38,422 nt of DNA from Caldatribacterium sp964426875 (GTDB taxonomy: Bacteria > Atribacterota > Atribacteria > Atribacterales > Caldatribacteriaceae), in the NCBI GenBank assembly GCA_964426875.1, contig CAYRSB010000021.1, forward strand, positions 1-38,422, in the 5' to 3' direction. The position numbers were made by a program, and so were the translations under genes. The notes below the pieces were generated by a model. That model saw only the letters and a list, made by a program, of their open reading frames with translations. It did no database searches and was not told the DNA's origin. The stretch's first letter is position 1; each line of letters begins with the position of its first letter. This document shows positions 7,500-15,054 of the stretch, piece after piece.

Positions 7500-8160
7500 T
7501 CGTGGAGGTTCAGCACCCGTGAAACACTCTGGAGGGCCGCTTTTAGACACTTTTTGATATCGCGAACCTCTTTGTTTTCCCCTCCCTGGGAGGTGCCACG
7601 GCCTCTTACGGGGGACCTTCGCGGCGACACCCCTCCCAGTCATCCCAAGGGTCGTTTTTTCGCCTCCCGTGGGAATCCGACGAAGTCGTTGCGAGCCTCG
7701 TCTTTTCACCTGGCGAAGCAATCCGACGAAGTCGTTGCCAGGGTCGCAGTATCGTACCCCGAGGCAACCTCTTTTGAGATTCCTCAGCACTTCGTGCCTC
7801 GGAATGACCTTCTTTAATTGTCACCCCTAACGCTTCAGGGGCCATGAGATTCCTGCTTGAAACATGCAGGAATGACGTTTCTTTACTCGTCACCCCGGTA
7901 ATCTTTCAGCCGGGGTCTATGTTTTCAGCCTGCCCCTGAATGCTTTTACCAGGGGTCATTCCGGCAATCTTCAAGCCGGAATCTATGTTTTGGATTCCTG
8001 CTTGAAACGTGCAGGAATGACGAGAACGGGGGATTCCTGCTTGAAACATGCAGGAATGACGAGAACGGGGGATTCCCACCAAAAACATGCGGGAATGACG
8101 GAGTGGGTATTGTGCAGGAATGACAAAAAGGGCGAGGCAATCTCGTCCATACCTGCTTTA
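7500..8160. repeat. Non-coding block of hairpin repeats
   Basis: No gene is seen. The block holds two families of elements. One is AATCCGACGAAGTCGTTGC, found at 7674-7692 and 7720-7738. The other is a run of hairpins with ATTCC(t/c)GC ... GC(a/g)GGAAT arms followed by GACG: 7849-7873, 7958-7982, 7994-8018, 8033-8057, 8072-8096 and a half copy at 8114-8121. Further stems are ACCCCGG/CCGGGGT (7892-7916), CCCCTG/CAGGGG (7933-7955) and the GCAC/GTGC hairpin near 7779-7807. Such short inverted repeats resemble REP-like or miniature interspersed elements seen many times in one genome. Confidence 0.75.
7994..8110. repeat. 39-bp period tandem array of hairpin units
   Basis: Three successive units begin at 7994, 8033 and 8072, so the period is exactly 39 bp. 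Units one and two differ by a single base (cgt/cat in the loop). Unit three has compensating changes in its stem (ATTCCCaC / GcGGGAAT). The stem is 8 bp with a 9-nt loop TTGAAAC(g/a)T, followed by GACGAGAACGGGGG. There are no variable spacers, so this is not a CRISPR array. Confidence 0.8.
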
Positions 8161-8196
8161 GGATTCAATATCACATACCGGTATGAAAAATGTCAA
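8147..8196 (-). promoter_or_regulatory. Second upstream promoter with palindromic operator in its spacer
   Basis: On the minus strand TTGACA (8196-8191) is 18 bp from GATATT (8172-8167). The spacer contains a perfect 12-bp palindrome CATACCGGTATG (8174-8185), where a bound repressor would block RNA polymerase. A further half site CCATACC lies at 8147-8153. Transcripts would run through the hairpin array toward the binding-protein gene. The shared core with 7423-7436 suggests one regulator for both, most likely the GntR/LacI-type protein. Confidence 0.6.
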
Positions 8197-8201
8197 ACCA
8201 T

Positions 8202-8239
8202 AGGAGCCCAGAGCAAGTGGTAACCCACTCTAGGCTCCT
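8202..8239 (-). terminator. Hairpin after the GH51 gene
   Basis: The inverted repeat AGGAGCC (8202-8208) / GGCTCCT (8233-8239) continues inward with four more pairs after one mismatch, and a small inner TGG/CCA stem. It lies just beyond the abfA stop codon and before the next promoter, so it may end the xylanase-arabinofuranosidase transcript. There is no T-tract directly after it, so termination is uncertain. Confidence 0.4.
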
Positions 8240-8244
8240 GGAGA

Positions 8245-9723
8245 TTACAGGATTTTTCTCTCCAGAGGAATTTCCATAATCCAAAGGGTGTGAGGGGGAA
8301 GAGAAAAAGCGGGAGACAACGAAAGTTTTGAAGACACCGGGACGACCCGGTCAGGATGGACAAAGTCGTTCTCGGCGTAAATATCTCCGGTAAGGGTAAA
8401 AAGGGCGCCTTCCTTCCCTACAGGGAGATCCGAAAGGTCAAGGGTAACCTCACAGGATGCTTCCTTGCAGAAATTCACCATAGCTATGGCAAGAGTACTC
8501 CGATCCGGATTGTACGTGGCAGAAACATCAAAGTAGGGCACCCGTTCCACAGAAAAGGAATTTCGGCCTCCTACAAAGCTTTTCGCCTGGATAGCATAGT
8601 ACTCCGTATACACCTCGTACCCGAGGCGCACAAGCCCTGTATGGTTCACAAAGAGGTCAAACACATGGTATATAGGCGTGAGGACCATGGCATCTTTTTT
8701 GGTCTTTATCATGCCTAAGGCGTTAACCATCTGGGCAAGATTGGCCATACCTACTATATCGGACATGCGGTGGAGGACAAGGAAAATTCCCGCGGCAAAA
8801 AGGGCATCCTTCAGAGCGTACGGCTCCTCAAGAAAAACGCTTCGTTTCGTTTCCGCCTCTTCCTCTGCACCGACTTGGTACCAAATATTCCACTCATCAA
8901 AAGCAATTTTCACGTGATCCATACGGGTACTTTTTATGAGGCCTGCCAAGAGTTTCAGGCGCTCCTCCACGTAGTACGCCGCTGCTACGGTCTCGTAGTA
9001 GTCGGGAGAGCCATGGTACTGGTGGATGGAGATGAAGTCGATGAGCTTCCCGGCGTGTTTCAGGACCGTGAGGTCCCAATCAGGGTCATCAGCACCCACA
9101 GCAATAATCTGAATGGAAGGGTCAAGATACTTCATGAACATGGCAAACTGACGAAGCTTCTCCGCATACTCTTGAGCACTGCAATGTCCCACCTGCCAGG
9201 GCCCGTAGACTTCGTTCCCAATGCCCCAGTACTTGACTCGGTAAGGCTCGGGATGCCCAAAATTCTTACGCATTGTGGCATACTTTGTAGGAGTATCGAG
9301 ATTGCAGTACTCAAGCCAGTGGATAGCTTCATCAAGCGTCCCCGTTCCTAAGCTTACAGCAACGTAGGGCTCGGCACCAATCTCCCGGCAGTACTCGATG
9401 AACTCATCAGTCCCAAAGCGGTTGCTCTCTATCCCTCCCCAGATGTAGTTTAAAAGCTGGGGCCGCTTATCCTTTGGACCGATACCATCCTCCCAGTGAT
9501 AGGCCGAGGCAAAATTCCCTCCCGGCCAGCGTAAAATAGGGCATTTGATTCTTCTTGCCGCCTCTAAGACGTCTTGCCGAAAGCCCCGTGCATCAGACAG
9601 GGGAGAATCCTCATCGTACACACCCCCATAAACACACCGGCCCAGGTGCTCGATAAAGTGCCCGTAGATGAGTGGGCTAATGTCTCCTGTCTTTACTCCC
9701 CAGACTTTCACATGAGCATCCAT
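8245..9723 (-). CDS. abfA: Alpha-L-arabinofuranosidase, GH51
   Basis: This 492-residue cytoplasmic enzyme of family GH51 removes terminal alpha-L-arabinofuranosyl groups from arabinoxylan or arabinan oligosaccharides. The (beta/alpha)8 barrel shows RWPGGNFASAYHWEDGIGP, the acid/base Glu in KYWGIGNEVYG (E171) and the nucleophile Glu in KIAFDEWN (E277), at spacing like that of Geobacillus AbfA. The last 130 residues or so form the usual beta-sandwich. There is no signal peptide. I chose ATG 9723 because AAAGGAGG lies 7 nt upstream; the frame extends six more codons. It follows the GH10 gene by 74 nt and is probably co-transcribed with it. Confidence 0.93.
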   Translation of the reverse strand: MDAHVKVWGVKTGDISPLIYGHFIEHLGRCVYGGVYDEDSPLSDARGFRQDVLEAARRIKCPILRWPGGNFASAYHWEDGIGPKDKRPQLLNYIWGGIESNRFGTDEFIEYCREIGAEPYVAVSLGTGTLDEAIHWLEYCNLDTPTKYATMRKNFGHPEPYRVKYWGIGNEVYGPWQVGHCSAQEYAEKLRQFAMFMKYLDPSIQIIAVGADDPDWDLTVLKHAGKLIDFISIHQYHGSPDYYETVAAAYYVEERLKLLAGLIKSTRMDHVKIAFDEWNIWYQVGAEEEAETKRSVFLEEPYALKDALFAAGIFLVLHRMSDIVGMANLAQMVNALGMIKTKKDAMVLTPIYHVFDLFVNHTGLVRLGYEVYTEYYAIQAKSFVGGRNSFSVERVPYFDVSATYNPDRSTLAIAMVNFCKEASCEVTLDLSDLPVGKEGALFTLTGDIYAENDFVHPDRVVPVSSKLSLSPAFSLPPHTLWIMEIPLERKIL

Positions 9724-9797
9724 CGTCCTTCCTCCTTTCAAAAGCTTCGATTCCTTTCCAGTCAGTCCTACCTCACCGATGATACTATCAGAGCCTT

Positions 9798-11198
9798 CTA
9801 TTTATCATCCCCCCTAACCTGCAGGATAAACACATTGGACGTACCGCTGCGCGCTGAGACAACATGCTCTTCCTTTTCCCCAGATGGGTATACAATGGTG
9901 ATCCGGTATTCCCCTGGAAACCCTCGAAACGTTACCGCTCCATCACCACCAGTGCGAAGGAGAACCCTCGTTTTCCATTCCCGGTGAATAAGGTCTTGCA
10001 GGACAAAATAGAGGGGTTTTAGGGTGAAATCATCCCTTAAGAATCCACTTCCTGGTTGCCACGCTCGGTAAAAATTCCAGTAGGTGATGGCAGAAACAGC
10101 CGGGTGACTAAAAAATACCGTATAAAAAACCCTCGCGATTTCTGCTTGGAGAATCTCGGCTTCTTGTGCAGAGACCCTAAAGGCAGTCACAACTGCAGGA
10201 AGGGGAATCTGAAACTCGGTGATGTGGATAGGCTTCCCAAGAGCCGCCAGCTCGTCCAGAGCAGACCAAATCTCCATAAGTGATTCCAGGTGCCTTTTGA
10301 TATCCGCAGCAGTGAAAAGATGGGCCTCGACGCCGATAACGTCTATTGGAGCGCCGGCTTCAAGAAGTGCCCTTGTCCTCTTAATGAACCGCTTTCGCAG
10401 ATTCCTGTCAAGGAGCAATCCAAACTCGTTCAGAACAAGGATGGCCTGGGGATCTATTGATTTTACCAGCTGAAAGGCTTTGGCAACGTACTCCGGGCCA
10501 AGCCCCTTCTCAAACCATGGCTGGATGAGGGGCTCGTTCACCACATCCCACAGACGAACAAGGCCCTTAAATTCTTCAACCTCGCGGCGTACCCGCTTGA
10601 AGAGAGCCTTTTCAACCTCCCCCCATTGCCCAGCTTGTCCCATCATCCAAACCCAGGAAGGAACCCCAACACTTGGGGGATTTCCCCACACCAGGGTGTG
10701 CCCCTTCACAGGGACTCCGCGGTCGTTCAGCCATTCTGCAATGCGATGTGTTGCTTCCCTGAGAGGAAGTTGACCAGGCTCAGGTTCGTAGTCCTTCCAA
10801 TAAAAGGCAGGAAGCGTGGCAAAGTTGAAGAGGTCAAGGTACAGACGCTTGTACTCTGCAATCTTCTCGGGGGAAAGAGGTCGTACCCCAAACCGTCCAC
10901 CCCGGCTGTAGAAAGAGGGGGCATAAGCAAAAAGAAGGTATTCCGGGGCATTCCCAAAGAGGAACTCATGGGACACTTGCTCGCAGAGGAGTTCTGCACC
11001 TTCCATCCCCTTTCCACTCGCATCCACAACCCTGATGAGCACTGGTACTTTTCGTTCTTCCTCAATACGCTGCTGAAACGGTGAAAGATCGACAAGGGGT
11101 ATATTCTGGGCAAAGGAAATTACTCCACTCAAAAGGAAGCTACAAATAGTAACAATGAGCACCCACCCTTGCCACAGCACAACGCTTTTCCCCTTCAC
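9798..11198 (-). CDS. Secreted endo-beta-xylanase-like protein, GH10
   Basis: This is a 466-residue protein. Residues 1-30 are a signal peptide (hydrophobic WVLIVTICSFLLSGVISFAQ, cut near SFA-Q). About residues 35-85 form a small beta region, followed by a GH10 catalytic barrel: KGHTLVW (H167), the acid/base in WDVVNEP (E222), VLNEFG, and the nucleophile in IHITEFQIP (E328). Residues about 410-466 form a small beta domain without a known name. It would cut xylan outside the cell and feed oligosaccharides to the importer. The start is uncertain: GTG 11198 gives a positively charged signal-peptide start; GTG 11180 has the better site (AAGGGG). The first barrel strands diverge from classical xylanases, so another beta-glycan is possible. 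Confidence 0.85.
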   Translation of the reverse strand: MKGKSVVLWQGWVLIVTICSFLLSGVISFAQNIPLVDLSPFQQRIEEERKVPVLIRVVDASGKGMEGAELLCEQVSHEFLFGNAPEYLLFAYAPSFYSRGGRFGVRPLSPEKIAEYKRLYLDLFNFATLPAFYWKDYEPEPGQLPLREATHRIAEWLNDRGVPVKGHTLVWGNPPSVGVPSWVWMMGQAGQWGEVEKALFKRVRREVEEFKGLVRLWDVVNEPLIQPWFEKGLGPEYVAKAFQLVKSIDPQAILVLNEFGLLLDRNLRKRFIKRTRALLEAGAPIDVIGVEAHLFTAADIKRHLESLMEIWSALDELAALGKPIHITEFQIPLPAVVTAFRVSAQEAEILQAEIARVFYTVFFSHPAVSAITYWNFYRAWQPGSGFLRDDFTLKPLYFVLQDLIHREWKTRVLLRTGGDGAVTFRGFPGEYRITIVYPSGEKEEHVVSARSGTSNVFILQVRGDDK

Positions 11199-11261
11199 TA
11201 AAGCAAAATCATCACTGCATCCACCGACAATCCTTCGGTTTTCACCATTCGAAAGATCGGG

Positions 11262-11489
11262 TTACTTTTCAATGCTCAGCGACACACTCCTGATAATCCA
11301 GGTATGGAGAAAGGCAAAAAGCGTGATAACCGGGACAATGGCAAAGGTGACCCCCGTCATGATGGTTCCCGCCTCAAAGACAAGGTGATATGTTCCTTGG
11401 AACCTGGCTAAAGCCAGAGGAAGGGTCATTCTCTCGATGGTGTCCGGATGATAAGGAGTGGCCACATAAGGTTGTTCCAGTTAAATTTT
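11262..11489 (-). pseudogene. Remnant of a MalG-type sugar permease (C-terminal piece, frameshifted)
   Basis: About the last 75 residues of a CUT1 permease can be read in two frames. The first has NWNNLMWPLLIIRTP, then after a frameshift near 11435-11440 the frame continues with ERMTLPLALARFQGTYHLVF and the last membrane segment to SVSLSIEK. The N-terminal two-thirds are missing; the remnant stops abruptly where the preceding fragment begins. It sits just upstream of the GH10 gene, so an older sugar-importer operon seems to have been deleted here. Confidence 0.75.
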
Positions 11490-11989
11490 CTACAATCTGG
11501 CTTGGCCTCCCGTCTCGGCAAAATCCAAAGTGATACAATACGCATCCAGTGAACTACGCCAGTCGAGGGCCAGCCTCAGAACCCCCTGTTCTATTCTCGT
11601 TACCGAATCCACAACAACCTCTGGTATCAACAGAGGTTTATCCACAACCCAAGACCCTGGGACGCGTTCCACGACAACCCTAATCGATTCACTCGTAGTT
11701 GGCAGATTAATCATCTCTATTATTACCCGCCCCACAAAGCCTCGAGAGCCAAGCAGAATCCATGCCCGTGCTTGTTTTTCAGACATAACTGCTACGCCAT
11801 CAACAAGAGCACTGTTTGACTCTAAAGAGACAAGATTGCCCGTCATTTCAGCGTAACGCCTGTACACCCACAATTCTTTTAAAACGCCTTCTAGTCTCCC
11901 TATGCTCAAAAAACTCCCTGAAAGTACTTCCCTCTCACCCCTTCGAGTCCTAAACACCAAGTACAGCGTTGTGAAGCCTTGCCCAAACT
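11490..11989 (-). pseudogene. C-terminal remnant of a probable glycoside hydrolase
   Basis: The open frame starts inside the end of the preceding ABC ATPase gene and has no binding site of its own. The readable part, WVYRRYAEMTGNLVSLESN followed by a beta-sandwich-like stretch (ARAWILLGSRGFVGRVIIEM, VVDKPLLIPEVVVDSVTRIE), resembles the end of barrel-plus-sandwich glycosidases, where the last helix reads YWVYK.YA.MTG. No catalytic part remains. The first 35 residues or so do not fit and may be out of frame. The family assignment is a guess. Confidence 0.45.
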
Positions 11990-12997
11990 TCACCCATACA
12001 GCCAGCACGCAACTTTATGTTCCTGAGAGCCAACACTAACCAAATCCGGTCTGGATTCGGTACATATGTCCCTACTGTGGGGACACCTTGGAGAAAACCT
12101 GCAACCCTGAGGTGGGTCGACAAGACTAACCGGATTACCTGGTATAGACTTTTTTTCCGTTTTATCACCTATCGTAGGGATTGAAGAAAGCAAAAACCTG
12201 GTGTAAGGGTGAAGCGAGTTAAAGAAAACAGACTCCGTGTAGCCACATTCCACTATACATCCACCATACATGACTGCCATCATGTTTGCCAAACCAGGGA
12301 TTAGTGATATGTCATGGGTGATGAAGATAATCGTACTTCTGAGAGAGGCTTGAATGCTCCTTAAAAGCTGCAAAATATTTCTTTGAGTGACAACGTCAAG
12401 GGCAGATGTCGGCTCGTCCGCAATTATTACTCCCGGGTTCAAGAAGGTGGCCAGTGCTATAACGCTTCTTTGCGCCATTCCTCCCGACAGTTCAAATGGA
12501 TAGGCACGCAAGACGTAAGGAGGGAGATTCACCATTTCCAGATGAACCCTAACCTTTTCTTCTTCAAATACAACACCATGGGATGCCGCCAGGTCGGAAA
12601 AGATATCCCTTAATCTTCTAACTGGATTGAGCGCACTCAAAGAGCCCTGGGGAATATAGGAAATCCTTTTCCACCAGGCATCTCTTAAGGTATTCCTTAT
12701 AGGGGACAGCTCGTATTCCTCGTCACCGAAACGATAATAGACCCCTCCCTCTCGAATTGAAAGGGGCGAGTCTACTGCTCCATATAAAACCCTCGCCAGA
12801 GTAGTCTTACCACAGCCAGATTCTCCTACAATGGCTAAAAAATTACTTCCTTCCACGCTTATTGATACGCTTTCGACTGCTTTAACCTCTTTCACAACTC
12901 CAGACTGTTCGGTAACATAGTACGCTTTTAAATTCCTGGCTTCTAAGAGAACGGCTTGCTTCTTGACCTCTTCTACACCCATCCGGCTAATGCTCAT
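11990..12997 (-). CDS. Opp/Dpp-type ABC transporter ATPase (OppD-like)
   Basis: This 335-residue ATPase has Walker A GESGCGKTT, Q-loop ISYIPQGSLSALNPV, signature LSGGMAQR, Walker B GVIIADEPTSALD and switch ITHD. The C-terminal extension typical of the Opp family has cysteines (GCRFSPRCPHSRDIC, ACWLYG). It overlaps the preceding permease gene by 4 nt (ATGA-type) and forms one operon with it. With the OppF-like ATPase it would drive uptake of peptides or, more likely here, oligosaccharides. Confidence 0.93.
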   Translation of the reverse strand: MSISRMGVEEVKKQAVLLEARNLKAYYVTEQSGVVKEVKAVESVSISVEGSNFLAIVGESGCGKTTLARVLYGAVDSPLSIREGGVYYRFGDEEYELSPIRNTLRDAWWKRISYIPQGSLSALNPVRRLRDIFSDLAASHGVVFEEEKVRVHLEMVNLPPYVLRAYPFELSGGMAQRSVIALATFLNPGVIIADEPTSALDVVTQRNILQLLRSIQASLRSTIIFITHDISLIPGLANMMAVMYGGCIVECGYTESVFFNSLHPYTRFLLSSIPTIGDKTEKKSIPGNPVSLVDPPQGCRFSPRCPHSRDICTESRPDLVSVGSQEHKVACWLYG

Positions 12998-13857
12998 CTG
13001 GCTATTACCCTCGCTTGTGGGCTAATAAAGTCCGTCATGCTAACGAAGAGAAGATACAACGACGTGAAAAGCAAGACCACAAATACCACTGGGAAAAGAA
13101 TCGACCACCAGGCACCCATCACCAAGGCCTGTTGCTGTATAGCCCAGTAAGTTACAGTCCCCATGGTTGGAATATCCAAGGGAGTAAGACCAAGTACTGA
13201 CAAAGTCACCTCAAGACCAAGGGACCAGAGCATGTTATTAATGGTTGTCGCAAAGACGATAGGAAGAACGTGGAGCAGATACTCGTGAAAGACTAATCCC
13301 CAGGTATTTCTCCCTGAAAATAAAGCAGTAATCGTGAACTTCCGCTCTCTTAGACTCAGAACCTGAGATCTTATCAGTCTTGCATCCCAGGGCCATCCAA
13401 ACAAAGCCAGGACCGAAGCAAGCATCGGGAAACTCATCCCTTTGGCCAAGAGTTTTAAAAATATCAGTATTGGGAAAATAGGCAGAACAATGAACGCATC
13501 ACAGAAAAGTATCAGTGTTTGATCAACTACTCCCCCCTTATATCCTGCAATGATACCAACTACCATGGCTATCAGACGGGAAAGGGCCGCCACCCCTATA
13601 CCGAAGATCAGCGAATTTTTCAACGCAGAGGTCATCAGCCAGAAGAGGTCTTGTCCTCTTCCGTTTGTTCCAAAGGGATGGCTAAGCGAAGGTGGACGGC
13701 CAACAAGAGTATAATAGGACGCACGAGGGTCATAGGGGGAAAGGGTTGACAGTATGGCAAAAACTATTAAGGCGATAAGAATGGGCAAAGAGATTCTTAG
13801 TCGTACATCCTGTCTAAGCAACCTTCTAACGGCCTTTGTCGTTGCGACGATAAGCAT
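12994..13857 (-). CDS. Opp/Dpp-type ABC transporter permease (DppC-like)
   Basis: This 287-residue inner-membrane permease begins with LPILIALIVFAILSTLSPYD and contains FGTNGRGQDLFW, the usual DppC motif. About six membrane segments follow and the C-terminus is ISPQARV. GGAGG lies 8 nt before ATG 13857. It pairs with the DppB-like protein, whose gene ends 21 nt upstream. Confidence 0.92.
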   Translation of the reverse strand: MLIVATTKAVRRLLRQDVRLRISLPILIALIVFAILSTLSPYDPRASYYTLVGRPPSLSHPFGTNGRGQDLFWLMTSALKNSLIFGIGVAALSRLIAMVVGIIAGYKGGVVDQTLILFCDAFIVLPIFPILIFLKLLAKGMSFPMLASVLALFGWPWDARLIRSQVLSLRERKFTITALFSGRNTWGLVFHEYLLHVLPIVFATTINNMLWSLGLEVTLSVLGLTPLDIPTMGTVTYWAIQQQALVMGAWWSILFPVVFVVLLFTSLYLLFVSMTDFISPQARVIAR

Positions 13858-13878
13858 TCACCACACCTCCAGGTGCTG

Positions 13879-14913
13879 CTAAGCAGCTCCACCCGTGTAC
13901 CGAATTCTTGGATCGACAAGGGGCAACAAGAGATCTACAAGCAGTGTTGCAAAAGCTATTGCCACTATCGAGCAAAGGGTAATCCCCATAACCAGGTTGT
14001 AATCATTCTGCATTATAGCTGTGAAAGCCAGGGTTCCCAAGCCTGGATAAGCAAAAACAATCTCCGTAATAATGGTCCCGCTGAAGACTGTCCCGAGTTG
14101 CAAAGCAAGCCCTGTTAACTGGGCAGGCATAGCAGCTTTCATTACATAGTTTCTTAAAAGTATCGACTCTTTCAACCTCATTTGCTTTGCAAACACGACA
14201 AAACCTTCATGGATAACGCCTGAAACAAGGTTCCGCATGTTTATAAACCAGGCACCTACACCCACCACCACCAGTGAAAGAGCTGGCAAAAACCCGTGTT
14301 TGAGCACACTCTTTAAAAAGGCCCAGCTCAGAGAAGGTTCAAGCCCTACTTGGAAGGCACCCCCTGTCGGGAAATACCGCAAAACATATGCAAATATTAC
14401 AAGGAGGATAAGAGCAAGGATGTAATAAGGAATAGGCCTTACGGCATTAGAAATTACCTCAAAAATTTTCACCCACAAACCCCTGCCCCTGTAACCAGCT
14501 ATTCCTCCAAGCAAGGTCCCCACACACCAGGATATGGCAGCCGTTAAGACAAGCAGTCCTGCCGTCCAAGGAAGTGACCTGGAAATCAAAGAAGTAACAG
14601 GCGTTGGGAAAGACGCAAACGAAGGTCCTAAATCACCTCTCAGCAATCCCCTCCAGTAATTAAAATATTGCTGAATCACCGATCCTTCCAAACCATAGAG
14701 CTTTAAAAGCGCGTCCCTCATCTTTTCGACACTCTCGGGAGGCAGATAAGCCCCCATCATTTGAATTCTCCTGACAGCAGCTTCGGCAGGGTTAGATCCC
14801 GGGATTAGTCTTGGGATCAAGAAAGTGATAGTAACTCCAATAAAAATCACCAATAAGCAGGTAATAAATCTACCGGCAAAATATCGTACGAAGGATCCCA
14901 GAAAACCGCCCAC
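13879..14913 (-). CDS. Opp/Dpp-type ABC transporter permease (DppB-like)
   Basis: The permease has about 344 residues. It shows the DppB pattern: first membrane segment ITCLLVIFIGVTITFLIPRLIPG, periplasmic QQYFNYWRGLLRGDLGPSF, and C-terminal YPGLGTLAFTAIMQNDYNLV, ending DPRIRY. The start is ambiguous because the region in front is a 23-bp tandem duplication that carries the Shine-Dalgarno twice. GTG 14913 has GGAGG at 7 nt and is preferred; GTG 14940 has only 3 nt. Confidence 0.9.
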   Translation of the reverse strand: MGGFLGSFVRYFAGRFITCLLVIFIGVTITFLIPRLIPGSNPAEAAVRRIQMMGAYLPPESVEKMRDALLKLYGLEGSVIQQYFNYWRGLLRGDLGPSFASFPTPVTSLISRSLPWTAGLLVLTAAISWCVGTLLGGIAGYRGRGLWVKIFEVISNAVRPIPYYILALILLVIFAYVLRYFPTGGAFQVGLEPSLSWAFLKSVLKHGFLPALSLVVVGVGAWFINMRNLVSGVIHEGFVVFAKQMRLKESILLRNYVMKAAMPAQLTGLALQLGTVFSGTIITEIVFAYPGLGTLAFTAIMQNDYNLVMGITLCSIVAIAFATLLVDLLLPLVDPRIRYTGGAA

Positions 14914-14915
14914 AC

Positions 14916-14961
14916 ACTTTCCTCCTTTACCATGATTCACTTTCCTCCTTTACCATGATTC
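14916..14961. repeat. 23-bp tandem duplication containing the ribosome binding site
   Basis: Two identical 23-bp copies lie head to tail (14916-14938 and 14939-14961). Each carries, on the minus strand, ATG GTAAAGGAGGAAAGT, so the DppB-like gene is preceded by two AAAGGAGG sites. The upstream copy also opens a short alternative frame. It probably arose by slippage. Confidence 0.9.
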
Positions 14962-14970
14962 TACTATACA

Positions 14971-15015
14971 CTCTCTGAAACCCCACTCCGGATAGAGGAG
15001 TGGGGTTTCAGAGAG
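14971..15015 (-). promoter_or_regulatory. Strong 19-bp intercistronic stem-loop
   Basis: A perfect 19-bp inverted repeat (14971-14989 with 14997-15015) with a 7-nt loop stands between the binding-protein gene and the DppB-like gene. No T-tract follows on either strand, so it is more likely an mRNA-stabilising or processing hairpin that protects the upstream binding-protein message than a terminator. Confidence 0.75.
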
Positions 15016-15054
15016 AACTTGCCTCTTCTCTTTCAGGATTAACCTGTGGCCAAA

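Noticed and set aside
7994..8121. CRISPR array
   Set aside because: The 39-bp units follow directly on each other without variable spacers, and the repeat is mostly a hairpin; no cas gene is in the window.
7464..8140. Several minus-strand frames of 60-108 residues within the repeat block
   Set aside because: They are translations of the repeated hairpins (for example repeated IPRSRHSC units) and therefore not genes.
14971..15015. Rho-independent terminator
   Set aside because: The 19-bp stem is very strong but there is no T-tract on either strand, and the permease genes downstream belong to the same transporter.
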